Assembly (NCBI RefSeq): GCF_021290985.1
Contig: NZ_JAJOYU010000002.1
Span: 62,001 to 126,000 of the forward strand
Length of the DNA stretch: 64,000 bases
Origin: Rheinheimera soli
Lineage (GTDB): Bacteria; Pseudomonadota; Gammaproteobacteria; Enterobacterales; Alteromonadaceae
Direction: 5' to 3'
Below the pieces are notes generated by a model. That model was not told the DNA's origin. It ran no database searches and was given only the letters and a program-made list of their open reading frames with translations. Below are positions 44,414 through 53,574 of the stretch, one piece after another. Position 1 is the stretch's first letter, and every line of letters starts with the position of its first letter. A program made the translations under genes and the position numbers.

Positions 44414-45041
44414 GCCCACCGTACATGAATATATATTAGGTACATCAGTTCCACTTTTCCTTCTTTACGACAGTTATAGAAATGGCAATACCCACTACAG
44501 CAACCGAATCTCAACAGGGGCGCTGCTTTTTCCATCAAACCCTTTAATCTAAGTGCAAGATCCACAACAGCATTTGCATTCATACAGGCTTTTGAAGGCA
44601 CAGGGTCAGGTCTTGCGGTGTGCGTCATTTCCGCACATCGCTCTTTGCTAGCAATCAATAAATCATACCAACTACTGGCACCAAATCCCTATTGGGGCGC
44701 GAGCCGGACAAAATTGGGTGGCCAAGGTTTTAAGGCTGGGAGTGTCTGAGTGAGGAGCGGTAGCGACGAGCGAGTTACCCAGCCGCCTTGGACGCACAAT
44801 TTTGGGCCGGGATTTCGCTGCGACCTAGGGTCGCCTTTTCTTTGGATACTTGTCTTTTGGCGAAGCAAAAGAAAGTATCTCGCCAAAGGCGAAAGCCTTT
44901 AAGTAAAAAATCTAGCAGGAACATGAAGTCCTGCTCAGTTTTCCACCAAACGCTTTAATCTAAGTCCAAGATCCACAACAGCATTTGCATTCATACAGCC
45001 TTTTTGCTTATGCTGCCAAAAGCACACAAAAGGCCGCAGCA
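44414..45041. repeat. Palindrome-rich repeat block with 66-bp direct repeats, no gene
   Basis: 628 bp. Copy A (44528-44593) and copy B (44939-45004) of a 66-bp repeat are about 94% identical. Between them are: a nested hairpin 44703-44810 (CAAAATTG/CAATTTTG, CCAAGG/CCTTGG, GGCTGGG/CCCAGCC); GCGACC TA GGGTCGC near 44819-44834; a tall hairpin 44840-44888 (CTTTGG/CCAAAG, ATACTT/AAGTAT, TCTTTTG/CAAAAGA); and AGCAGGA/TCCTGCT (44914-44935). Short frames here look like translations of repeat DNA. An interspersed non-coding element is likely. Confidence 0.65.
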
Positions 45042-46007
45042 ATGATAGAACTTCACCAGTATTGTCCAGAGCAACAACAATGGCAGATCAGCGATTTTCA
45101 AACGCTGCGTTACCCCTTGTTAACCGATACCAAAATCTGGATTAATTTGACTGCAGCCACTCAAATGGAACAGCAACAGGTGCTGGAGTTCTTTCGTATT
45201 CACCCTGTGGTTGCCGAAGATTTTCTGCGTGAACGCCATCCACCCAAGATGGAGTTCAGCGACAGTTTCAGCTTGCTGATTTTGCGTGGCTTTTCAGCTC
45301 CGGATTTCAGTGATTATCCGGGCCATAGCCAAATTTCGGTGTTGTTTAACGAACAAGTGATTCTGGTGAAATACCATAGCCCGCTTGATGACAGCAAAAT
45401 TGACTTACCCTTCTCTTCACTGGTCGGCATTGAAAAATTTAAAGACTGGATTAAAAAGTATATCCACGCCATATCAGGTACTTACCTGGAAAAGCTGCTG
45501 CAGTTTGAGGACGAGTTAGGTGAGCTGGAAGACAGTATGCAAGCCAATGGTAATGATCAGGAAATGGCGAAAATTATGAAATACCGCTCGGTGTTTCGTA
45601 AAATCGACCGCAACCTGGCCTACCAGAAAGAAATGTTTTCTGATCTCTTGTTTGAAGAGGATGCCAGCCATCCATTTAAACGTCATTTTGAGCCGATAGA
45701 ATTGCGCGATTTTTACGAGAAGTTCGAGCGCCTGCACAGTATGACGCAGATGTATTATGACCAATTGAGTGATTTGGTCGATGGTTATATGTCGACTTCA
45801 TCACACCAAATTAATGAAAAAATGAAAGTGCTGACCATGCTCAGTGCAGTGTTTATTCCACTGACCTTTATTGTTGGTGTGTACGGCATGAATTTTAAGT
45901 ATATGCCCGAGCTGGAAAATCCTTTCGGCTACTATATTACCTGGGGCCTGATGCTTGGATTAGCTTTGGGCCTGTTAGCCTTATTTAAAATCCGCCGTTG
46001 GTGGTAA
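45042..46007 (+). CDS. corA: CorA-family magnesium/divalent-metal transporter
   Basis: 321 residues from the ATG at 45042. A TTG-started extension would read into the 66-bp repeat and is rejected. Long cytoplasmic domain with a coiled segment (LLQFEDELGELEDSMQANG). Two C-terminal helices, with the selectivity motif VYGMNF at about 282-284 (GMN) and the short Lys/Arg tail KIRRWW. The family forms pentameric channels for Mg2+ or other divalent ions. The loop after GMN reads KYMPELENPFGY, close to the usual MPE segment. 36 bp before mgtE. Confidence 0.92.
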   Translation: MIELHQYCPEQQQWQISDFQTLRYPLLTDTKIWINLTAATQMEQQQVLEFFRIHPVVAEDFLRERHPPKMEFSDSFSLLILRGFSAPDFSDYPGHSQISVLFNEQVILVKYHSPLDDSKIDLPFSSLVGIEKFKDWIKKYIHAISGTYLEKLLQFEDELGELEDSMQANGNDQEMAKIMKYRSVFRKIDRNLAYQKEMFSDLLFEEDASHPFKRHFEPIELRDFYEKFERLHSMTQMYYDQLSDLVDGYMSTSSHQINEKMKVLTMLSAVFIPLTFIVGVYGMNFKYMPELENPFGYYITWGLMLGLALGLLALFKIRRWW

Positions 46008-46043
46008 AGCTGTAGCGTCAATGCAGACAGCAGGAGCGGTTTA

Positions 46044-47390
46044 ATGGTTGAAAATACCCCACTGGATATTGAAGAAATAGTCCGGGACAGTTTTGATGAA
46101 AACGAAACTGAGCAACTGGCAGAAAAACTGGACCAATTAGAGCCGGAAGAGATTGCTATTGCGCTTGAAGCCATGCCGTTGGAACAGCGGGTTAGCACCT
46201 GGCTGACGCTGGAAAAAGAACAACAAATTGCCTCATTGACTTACATGAGGGTCGACGCCCGTAGCAATATCTTTAAACAACTGGAAACAGCGCAGCTGCG
46301 CGAGCTGGTTGAAGAAATTGATGTAGACGACTTAATTGAGCTGCTCGACGAATTACCTGACGCTATTTATCAATACGCCTGCTCGCGCATGGATCAAAGC
46401 GAAAAGCGCTGGCTCGATCAGGCCTTAACTTACGATGACGAGCAGTGTGGCCGTTATGCCGATCACGATGTATTAATTGTCAGTAAAAACGCCAAAGTAC
46501 GGGACGCAGTACGGTTATTTAAAAAGCTAACCGAAGATGCCGAATATCAAGAAGCCTTGTTTGTCGTCGACCGCACAGGCCGTTATGTGGGGCTGTTGCA
46601 AGGCATACGTTTATTAGGCCAGCCGAATCATATGCCAGTGGTCGAGTTTATCGACGCAGAAGCCCCTGTAGTACAAGGCGATATGGAGCTGGATACAGGC
46701 TCGGATTTAGTAGCGCGTTCTGGCTACAGTGCTTTGGCGGTTGTAGACAGCGAAGGCAAACTTTTAGGCCGTTTATCTATAGGTGAAGCGCTGGAAAACG
46801 TGCGTCGCAGCCTTGAAGGCCAGTTTATGCACACAGCGGGTTTAGACGAAGAGGAAGACTTATTCGCCCCTATCATCAACAGCGCCAAACGCCGGGCTTT
46901 ATGGCTGGGTATTAACTTATTGACCGCATTTTTAGCGGCATGGACCATAGGCTTATTTGAAGCGACTTTGCAGCAAGTGGTTGCTTTGGCGGTATTGATG
47001 CCTATTGTCGCCTCTATGGGCGGCATTGCAGGCAGCCAAACCTTAACCCTGATTATCCGGGGTTTAGCACTTGGTCAAATTACCCCTCAAACCTATTGGA
47101 CTTTAATGCGCAAAGAATTGAGCATAGGTGCTATCAATGGTGTGATCTGGGCTTTGGTCATTGCAGGCATCACTTACCTTTGGTTTGGTGACTGGATTAT
47201 CGCAGGCGTGATCAGCTTTGCCATCGTCATCAATATTTGTGTGGCAGCCTTTAGTGGTGTGGTGATCCCGGTCTGGCTGGAAAAAATGAAAATAGACCCA
47301 GCCCTGTCTGGTTCGGTCATTTTAACCACAGTGACAGATGTGATAGGTTTTTTTGCCTTCCTCGGTTTAGGTTCACTGTTCTTACTTTAA
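46044..47390 (+). CDS. mgtE: MgtE-type magnesium transporter
   Basis: 448 residues. The acidic N-domain (LEPEEIAIALEAMPLEQRV, residues about 30-50), paired CBS domains (about 135-255), the plug helix and five membrane helices give the MgtE layout. The membrane part has MPIVASMGGIAGSQTLTLIIRG and DPALSGSVILTTVTDVIGFF; the Asp of TDVIGF is the pore metal ligand. The N-domain and CBS pair close the pore when Mg2+ is high. Two different Mg2+ transport families lie side by side here. Confidence 0.95.
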   Translation: MVENTPLDIEEIVRDSFDENETEQLAEKLDQLEPEEIAIALEAMPLEQRVSTWLTLEKEQQIASLTYMRVDARSNIFKQLETAQLRELVEEIDVDDLIELLDELPDAIYQYACSRMDQSEKRWLDQALTYDDEQCGRYADHDVLIVSKNAKVRDAVRLFKKLTEDAEYQEALFVVDRTGRYVGLLQGIRLLGQPNHMPVVEFIDAEAPVVQGDMELDTGSDLVARSGYSALAVVDSEGKLLGRLSIGEALENVRRSLEGQFMHTAGLDEEEDLFAPIINSAKRRALWLGINLLTAFLAAWTIGLFEATLQQVVALAVLMPIVASMGGIAGSQTLTLIIRGLALGQITPQTYWTLMRKELSIGAINGVIWALVIAGITYLWFGDWIIAGVISFAIVINICVAAFSGVVIPVWLEKMKIDPALSGSVILTTVTDVIGFFAFLGLGSLFLL

Positions 47391-47499
47391 GGTGGTAAGG
47401 CTTTAGTGTGAATTTTTTGATTTTTTACAGATACTTGGCACTCAAAGCACACTAGAATAGTCTCAACAGATAAATTCAGAGCCTGATGATGGTGTTGTT

Positions 47500-48441
47500 A
47501 TGAAAATTGCGGTCTTATCGCGCAATAGTGAGTTGTATTCTACCCGCCGTCTGGTTGAAGCGGCGGAAGAGCGGGGTCACCAAATCGAGGTGATAGACCC
47601 GCTGATGTGTTATATGAACATCAACAAAACCAAATCCGGCATTCACTATAAAGGTGAAGTGCTGGAGCAGTTTGATGCCGTGATCCCCAGAGTTGGTGCT
47701 TCCATTACCTTTTATGGCACCGCTGTACTGCGTCAGTTTGAAATGATGGGCGTCTATGCGCTGAATGAATCCAGCGCCATCAGCCGTGCCCGCGACAAAC
47801 TCTGTTCCCTGCAATTATTAGCCCGCGAAGGTATAGGTTTGCCTATCACTGGTTTTGCCGATAAACCCGGTGATATCCCCGATTTAATAGATATGGTCGG
47901 CGGCGCTCCGCTGGTCATTAAGCTTTTAGAAGGTACTCAGGGCATAGGCGTGGTACTGGCTGAAACCCGCACTGCAGCCGAAAGTGTGATTGAAGCTTTT
48001 ATGGGCCTGAACGCCAATATTCTGGTGCAGGAGTACATTAAAGAAGCCAATGGCGCTGATATCCGCTGCTTTATTATTGGCACTAAAATTGTTGCCTCAA
48101 TGAAACGTCAGGCCAAAGCCGGTGAGTTTCGTTCCAACTTACACAGAGGCGGCACAGCCTCTATTGTAAAACTCAGCGCAGATGAAAAACGCACTGCATT
48201 GGCTGCCGCTAAAACTATGGGCTTGCAAGTGGCAGGTGTAGATATTCTGCGCTCCAACCATGGTCCTGTGGTGATGGAAGTGAACAGTTCTCCGGGTTTA
48301 GAGGGCATAGAAGGTGCAACCGACATTGATGTAGCTGAGCTTATGATCCAGCATCTGGAAAAACAAGTGCCTTTGCATCAGGCTCGTATGGAACAAAAAG
48401 CGTTGCAAAAAGCGCAGCGGAAAAAGCTGGCAACAAAGTAA
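47500..48441 (+). CDS. rimK: RimK-type glutamate ligase (ribosomal protein S6 modification)
   Basis: 313 residues. The start [22 protein letters not shown] and ATP-grasp motifs [54 protein letters not shown] and [17 protein letters not shown] are characteristic. RimK adds Glu residues to the C-terminus of ribosomal protein S6. Followed after 24 bp by an aspartoacylase-type gene; the usual RimB protease gene is not present. Confidence 0.94.
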   Translation: MKIAVLSRNSELYSTRRLVEAAEERGHQIEVIDPLMCYMNINKTKSGIHYKGEVLEQFDAVIPRVGASITFYGTAVLRQFEMMGVYALNESSAISRARDKLCSLQLLAREGIGLPITGFADKPGDIPDLIDMVGGAPLVIKLLEGTQGIGVVLAETRTAAESVIEAFMGLNANILVQEYIKEANGADIRCFIIGTKIVASMKRQAKAGEFRSNLHRGGTASIVKLSADEKRTALAAAKTMGLQVAGVDILRSNHGPVVMEVNSSPGLEGIEGATDIDVAELMIQHLEKQVPLHQARMEQKALQKAQRKKLATK

Positions 48442-48465
48442 GTTTCGACAACAGAAGGCAATCCC

Positions 48466-49509
48466 ATGCTTACGGAAAAAAGACAGGCTTTTACTTTAGG
48501 TGGCACTGTGATCGAGCCCGGTGAACGGGCTGTGGTCGATATTCCATTTGGCAAACTTTACACCCACACCGAGCTGAATATAGGCGCTCATGTGGTGCAT
48601 GGTAAAAGACCGGGGCCTGTACTTTTGATTACCTCTGCTTTGCATGGGGATGAAATTAACGGCGTCGAAATTTGCCGCCGCTTGCTGAAATGGCCCAAGC
48701 TGAACCAGCTTAAAGGTACTTTAGTGGTGGTTCCTATAGTCAACACTTACGGTTTTGTGCAGCAATCCCGCTATCTGCCTGACAGACGCGACTTAAACCG
48801 CAGTTTTCCAGGCAGCGAAAAAGGCTCACTGGGCAGCCGTATGGCCTTTCAGTTTACTGAGCGTATTTTAAAACAATGCACTCATGTGATTGATTTACAT
48901 ACAGGCGCAATTCATCGCAGCAACTTGCCTCAGGTACGGGCCAGTGCGAAAGACAAAGTGGCATTGCAAATGGCCGAAATTTTTAACGCCCCTATTATTA
49001 TCAAGGCCGCCAGCCGTGAAGGCACAATGCGGGGTACAGCCAACAGTTTAGGCATTCCTATTATTTTGTACGAAGCAGGTGAAGCACTGCGTTTTGACGA
49101 GCAATCGATCAAAGTGGGTGTACGCGGCATTATGAACGTGATGCAGGATTTAGGCATGTTCAGCCCCAGCAAAAAAACCATCAAAACAGGCTCTTTGTTC
49201 AGCAAAAAAAGTAGCTGGATCAGAGCTGAGCACGACGGCATAGCCCGCTATTACGTTGGCCTTGGCCAAACCGTACAACAAGGAGATGTACTGGCGCATA
49301 TCTACAGCCCCTACTCCGACTTTGAAGTGGCAGTAGAAGCCAGTTTTAACGGCATAGTGATAGGCAGAAATAACTTACCTCTGGTGAACGAAGGCGAAGC
49401 TTTGTTTCATATAGCCGAAGTCAGCTCTTTGGATGAAGCAGAAAAAACCCTGGATGCCATCAGCGACGAAGTCGACGCCGCCATGCCGCCAGTTCTGGGC
49501 GTGGTGTAA
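48466..49509 (+). CDS. Succinylglutamate desuccinylase/aspartoacylase family protein
   Basis: 347 residues. Zinc carboxypeptidase-like M14 group: LLITSALHGDEINGVEICRRLL (metal His and Glu), DRRDLNRSFPG and CTHVIDLHTGAIHRSNLPQ (third ligand). A C-terminal biotinyl-like/beta domain follows (HDGIARYYVGLGQTVQQGDV). Substrate unknown; family members cleave acyl-amino acids. Its place after rimK is common in proteobacteria and hints at a shared peptide-tail pathway, an inference only. Confidence 0.9.
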   Translation: MLTEKRQAFTLGGTVIEPGERAVVDIPFGKLYTHTELNIGAHVVHGKRPGPVLLITSALHGDEINGVEICRRLLKWPKLNQLKGTLVVVPIVNTYGFVQQSRYLPDRRDLNRSFPGSEKGSLGSRMAFQFTERILKQCTHVIDLHTGAIHRSNLPQVRASAKDKVALQMAEIFNAPIIIKAASREGTMRGTANSLGIPIILYEAGEALRFDEQSIKVGVRGIMNVMQDLGMFSPSKKTIKTGSLFSKKSSWIRAEHDGIARYYVGLGQTVQQGDVLAHIYSPYSDFEVAVEASFNGIVIGRNNLPLVNEGEALFHIAEVSSLDEAEKTLDAISDEVDAAMPPVLGVV

Positions 49510-49513
49510 GACT

Positions 49514-49541
49514 GCAGGTCAGAACTATCACTCTGACCTGC
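49514..49541. terminator. Hairpin between convergent genes (deacylase and antiporter)
   Basis: GCAGGTCAGA ACTATCAC TCTGACCTGC, a 10-bp perfect stem between the two convergent stops. No long U-run on either strand. Confidence 0.65.
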
Positions 49542-49551
49542 CTTGCTATCT

Positions 49552-51270
49552 TTAGTTGGCGTGAACAGCAGGCGCTATACCCACTGTGGTGATACGTTGC
49601 CCTACCATTTCACGCACATAAAGCGTGACAGCACCAAAGTCTTGACTATCCCCCACAGCAGGAACCTCTGCTAAAGCCTGACGTAACACCTCATCCAAGG
49701 ACAAATGCCCATCAGCAGAAAGCTTGATGCCATAAGAGTGTGATAAGTCTTCTACTTTGGTGTAGCCCTTTAGTTTCAACTCTGCTGCTGGTAATTCCAG
49801 ATGATCGCTTTTGGCTATGCCAGAACAGACCAGGTCAACAAAATCACGAACATCAGGTTTCATCACAATAAATAAATGATCGCCTGCGTGCAGGAAGGTC
49901 GAACCCCGTGGCGGGATCACCTCATTGCCTCTGGTGATCATCGCCACCACTGTACCGTCAGGCAAAGCCATTTGGGATAAACGACGGCCCGAAGCGCGCG
50001 AACTGTCGCCCAGCTGATACTCCACAATATCGGCATCTACATCACCTAAAGCGGTAATTTCCAGTGTAGCCGCAGGAGTGGCCGGAGCTGGTTCTGTTAA
50101 TCCCAAAGCCCGGGCCATCAAGGGTAAAGTTGACCCCTGCACTGTGGCCGAAATCAGCACCACGAAAAACACCACACTAAAAATCAGTTCGGCGCCGGGC
50201 AACCCATACATCAACGGATAAATAGCCAAAATAATAGGCACTGAACCTCTTAAGCCAACCCAGGACACTAAGGTGATTTCTTTCATACTAAAACCAAATA
50301 ACTTCAGCACCGGCAGCACGGACAAAGGCCGCGCCAGTAAGGTCAACACCAGTGCAATCAACAAACCTTCAAACCAGACATCCAGCAAGGTAGAAGGGTT
50401 AATCAGTAAGCCTAAGATCACAAACATAATAATTTGGCCCAACCAGGCCAGACCGTCGTGAAATAAGAAGGTGCTGCGCTGAAACACAAACCTGCTGTTG
50501 CCTATCACTACCCCTGCAATAAAGATGGCTAAAAAGCCACTGCCACCCAAATTGGCCGCAACGCCAAAGGCCAGTAAACCAAAAGCCGCCACCATCACAG
50601 GGTATAAACCCGAAGTCGTCAGATGAATACGGTTAATAATACGCACGGACAACCAGCCCGCAGCCAAACCTACCACTGAACCTATGCCCATTTGCTGCAC
50701 AAACAACATCAGCAAGCCTGTGCCTGGTTCTAAGCTTTTTACCAGTACTTCCAACAAGCCTACAGTTAAAAATATAGCCATAGGGTCGTTCGTCGCGCTT
50801 TCAATTTCCAGCGTGGCTTTCAGGCGTGGGTTAATATGAATACCTGCGTTACGCAACAATGAAAATACAGCTGCAGCGTCGGTAGAACCTACAATAGCGC
50901 CAATCAGTAAGCCATAAAACAGAGACACATCGAGAATATAAGCGGCGGCAACACCAGTAATAACAGCTGTGACTAACACTCCAAAAGTGGCCAGCACAGA
51001 AGCAGGTTTCCATACCTGCTTAATGGAGGTCATTGGCGTTTGCAAACCACCATCAAACAAAATAATGGCTAAGGCCAGAGACCCGAGTGCGTGCGCAATT
51101 TCGGCATTATCAAAAACAACACCACCCGGGCCATCTTCCCCTGCCAGCATCCCCACCATAAGAAACAACACCAGTACAGGCAAACCCAGTCTGGCCGACA
51201 ATTTACTGGAAACAATACCGAAGATAATTAAAATCGCGGCTAATAAAATAATTTGATCAATCACAAACAT
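49552..51270 (-). CDS. CPA1-type potassium/proton antiporter (NhaP2/CvrA-like)
   Basis: 572 residues with 12-13 membrane helices. Motifs are GLPVLVLFLMVGMLAGEDGPGG, LALAIILFDGGLQT, the ion-binding GAIVGSTDAAAVFSLLRN and ATNDPMA, and VSWVGLRGSVPIILA. A cytoplasmic TrkA-C-like domain follows (about 400-490), then an acidic end. NhaP2/CvrA members exchange K+ (or Na+) for H+. The cation specificity is inferred from family. Confidence 0.92.
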   Translation of the reverse strand: MFVIDQIILLAAILIIFGIVSSKLSARLGLPVLVLFLMVGMLAGEDGPGGVVFDNAEIAHALGSLALAIILFDGGLQTPMTSIKQVWKPASVLATFGVLVTAVITGVAAAYILDVSLFYGLLIGAIVGSTDAAAVFSLLRNAGIHINPRLKATLEIESATNDPMAIFLTVGLLEVLVKSLEPGTGLLMLFVQQMGIGSVVGLAAGWLSVRIINRIHLTTSGLYPVMVAAFGLLAFGVAANLGGSGFLAIFIAGVVIGNSRFVFQRSTFLFHDGLAWLGQIIMFVILGLLINPSTLLDVWFEGLLIALVLTLLARPLSVLPVLKLFGFSMKEITLVSWVGLRGSVPIILAIYPLMYGLPGAELIFSVVFFVVLISATVQGSTLPLMARALGLTEPAPATPAATLEITALGDVDADIVEYQLGDSSRASGRRLSQMALPDGTVVAMITRGNEVIPPRGSTFLHAGDHLFIVMKPDVRDFVDLVCSGIAKSDHLELPAAELKLKGYTKVEDLSHSYGIKLSADGHLSLDEVLRQALAEVPAVGDSQDFGAVTLYVREMVGQRITTVGIAPAVHAN

Positions 51271-51379
51271 AGATTGGCTCTCTCATCACTAAAGCTGCGG
51301 GCTATGCCCACGAAGAAGATCTTTTTGCAGCCCCACCTTGATTTTCAAAAGGCGCAGTCTGCATCACTGCAAGTATGAA

Positions 51380-51694
51380 CTAACCAACAAACAAAGGAGG
51401 TGCCCTGGCGGAAAAACGCCTGATGCTGGCAGCTAGATAGCTAGAAGTTAACTTCTGGTTTGCAGAACAAGTTGCGGCAACACACTCAAACTGCTGCCAT
51501 AACACTACAGCCTTGTCTGGCTCAGCAGACAGATCAGCGTGTTTAACGGGTTGAGCAACAGAGGTCAGTTGCGACAATCCATGCGGCTGATTTGCTTGCA
51601 CTGCCTCCAGCAAATTCCGGGCAGCAGAAGAGTCTGAGGCCACAAACAAGGACCCCAGATAAAAAAACAATGCAATTAAACCTAAGCGCTTCAT
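51380..51694 (-). CDS. Small exported protein of unknown function
   Basis: 104 residues. A good signal peptide MKRLGLIALFFYLGSLFVAS, cleaved near SSAARN, then a short mature part with two Cys (FECVAATCSANQ) that could form a disulphide. No family recognised. It sits alone between the antiporter and an M20 peptidase. Confidence 0.5.
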   Translation of the reverse strand: MKRLGLIALFFYLGSLFVASDSSAARNLLEAVQANQPHGLSQLTSVAQPVKHADLSAEPDKAVVLWQQFECVAATCSANQKLTSSYLAASIRRFSARAPPLFVG

Positions 51695-52068
51695 CCGAAT
51701 ACCCTGAACTTATCCAAATCAAAAAGCCTGCGGGCATGACGTACTGATACAAGCCTGTCGATCATAACATCGGACAAGCATTAACTAATGACTAAATTAC
51801 CCCTATCTATGGTTTTCCAGCAACAGAATTTCAACCCATAACAGAGAAACAAGAAAAATAATTTAAAAACATAAGCTTAGTCTATTAAATAGGCTGTATT
51901 TATTTAGAGCTGCAACACCTCATGCTATGCCTGATTGCAAGCGCCAGTTATCTTTCGCTGACTGGTTTTGAGCGCATAACGAGGTAAGTCCCTTGTTCTT
52001 TGCTGCTTTTTTATGCTGTGATGTTTTGGCTGGCCACAAACTCATAAAATAACAAAAAGGATTTCAAA
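51695..52068. other. Intergenic region before the M20 peptidase
   Basis: 374 bp, AT-rich in its middle (51780-51900). No gene, repeat or clear hairpin seen. AAAAGGA before the ATG is the likely ribosome site. Promoters for both flanking genes should lie here but were not resolved. Confidence 0.5.
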
Positions 52069-53397
52069 ATGCGCTTGCTCCCTCTCACCTGTTTAATCAG
52101 CTCAGCTTTTATCAGCACCAGCAGCCTGGCTGCGCCAAAAGACTTAGCTGACACTATTCACACCGATTACCAACAGCACCTTGAGCCGCTGTTTAAGCAT
52201 TTCCACCAAAACCCGGAACTGTCTTTTATGGAAGTCAAAACGGCCGAACGTTTAGCCAAAGAGCTTAAAGCTGCAGGTTTTGAGGTCACTACTGGTGTCG
52301 GGAAAACAGGGGTGGTCGCCATTTTGAAAAATGGTAAAGGCCCATTGGTGATGATGCGTGCTGATATGGATGCCTTGCCGGTAGAAGAAAAAAGTGGTTT
52401 GCCTTATGCGTCCAAAGTAAAAAGCAAAGACTGGAACGGCAACGAAGTGTCAGTGATGCATGCTTGTGGTCACGATATGCATATCACCAGCTTAGTGGGC
52501 ACAGCACGGCAAATGGTAAAAATTAAAGATCAATGGCAAGGCACGCTGATGCTGGTAGGCCAACCCGCTGAGGAATATGTGGGCGGCGCTCAAAGCATGC
52601 GTGACGACAAAATCTGGGAACGTTTTGGCACACCTGATTACGCCATGGCTTTGCATGTATCCAGTGAAATTGAAGCGGGTAAAATTGTTGCCGTTGAAGG
52701 CTCGCCCTACTCTGGTGTGGATTCGGTCGATATCCGTATTCATGGTGTAGGTGCACATGGTGCCAGCCCCCACCGTGGTAAAGACCCTATAGTCTTGGGC
52801 TCACAAATTGTCTTGGCGCTGCAAACCATTGTCAGCCGTGAAATCGCCCCGAAAGAGCCCAGCGTGATTACCGTCGGATCTTTTCATGCAGGATCGAAAC
52901 ACAACATCATTCCAGACTCTGCGCATTTGCAGCTGACAGTACGCAACGACACCCTGGAAACCCGTGAACAACTGATTAGCGCCATTAAAAGAGTGGCGAC
53001 CAATATGGGCCGGGTAGCTGGTTTGCCTGAAGATAAATTGCCTGAAGTGACTGTGGATCCACAAACAACGCCACCTACAGTCAACGATATTCCGCTGACC
53101 CAACGTTTGAAGCAGCGCTGGGTTAGTCACTTTGGCGCAGATATTCTGGATCAGAACTATAAACGTTTAGGCATGGGTGCTGAAGACTACCCTTTTTTAA
53201 TTATGAACCCGACCATTCAGAGTGTGTATTTCCAGATAGGCGGCACACCTAAGGAAGACTTTGAACGGGAAAAACAAGGCGGCGCTCCGGTGCCAAGCCA
53301 TCATAGTCCGCTTTTTAAAATTGCACCTGAACCTGCAATCAAAGCCGGTGTAGAAGCCACAGTAGTGGCGTTGCTTGATTTGATGCCTAAACAATAA
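52069..53397 (+). CDS. Exported M20-family amidohydrolase/carboxypeptidase
   Basis: 442 residues. Signal peptide MRLLPLTCLISSAFISTSSLA. M20D amidohydrolase motifs are MMRADMDALPVEEKSGLPY, MHACGHDMH (zinc ligands), LVGQPAEE and HGASPHRGKDPI. The C-terminal half has GMGAEDYPFL and PSHHSPLFK (last His ligand). Members hydrolyse N-acyl or aminoacyl amino acids. Exported location suggests peptide scavenging in the periplasm. A terminator follows 25 bp after the stop. Confidence 0.92.
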   Translation: MRLLPLTCLISSAFISTSSLAAPKDLADTIHTDYQQHLEPLFKHFHQNPELSFMEVKTAERLAKELKAAGFEVTTGVGKTGVVAILKNGKGPLVMMRADMDALPVEEKSGLPYASKVKSKDWNGNEVSVMHACGHDMHITSLVGTARQMVKIKDQWQGTLMLVGQPAEEYVGGAQSMRDDKIWERFGTPDYAMALHVSSEIEAGKIVAVEGSPYSGVDSVDIRIHGVGAHGASPHRGKDPIVLGSQIVLALQTIVSREIAPKEPSVITVGSFHAGSKHNIIPDSAHLQLTVRNDTLETREQLISAIKRVATNMGRVAGLPEDKLPEVTVDPQTTPPTVNDIPLTQRLKQRWVSHFGADILDQNYKRLGMGAEDYPFLIMNPTIQSVYFQIGGTPKEDFEREKQGGAPVPSHHSPLFKIAPEPAIKAGVEATVVALLDLMPKQ

Positions 53398-53421
53398 ATC
53401 AGACTGCGGTTGGTGCTGGTC

Positions 53422-53447
53422 AGGCCTTGTCTTTGACAGGCCTTTTT
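53422..53447 (+). terminator. Intrinsic terminator after the M20 gene
   Basis: AGGCC (T bulge) TGTC TTT GACA GGCCT followed by TTTT. Confidence 0.8.
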
Positions 53448-53574
53448 GAAAGATAAACTTACAATTGAGTTTCGACTCTTAGGGGAAATCAGGTTAGTCT
53501 GGTATCTGCATTATCAGTGATGTTGTTTGAACCTGATGATGCTCCATAATCAATAACTAAAAGGAAAACGCAAA

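Noticed and set aside
44410-44658. Minus-strand frame (82 codons) in the repeat block
   Set aside because: It spans repeat copy A and part of its product is repeated from the other copy; no ribosome site. Treated as repeat DNA.
44689-44886. Minus-strand frame (65 codons) across the nested hairpins
   Set aside because: Runs through palindromes; composition is that of structured repeat DNA.
44985-45041. Upstream TTG start for the CorA-like gene
   Set aside because: Adds 19 residues translated from the 66-bp repeat; the internal ATG gives the normal start.
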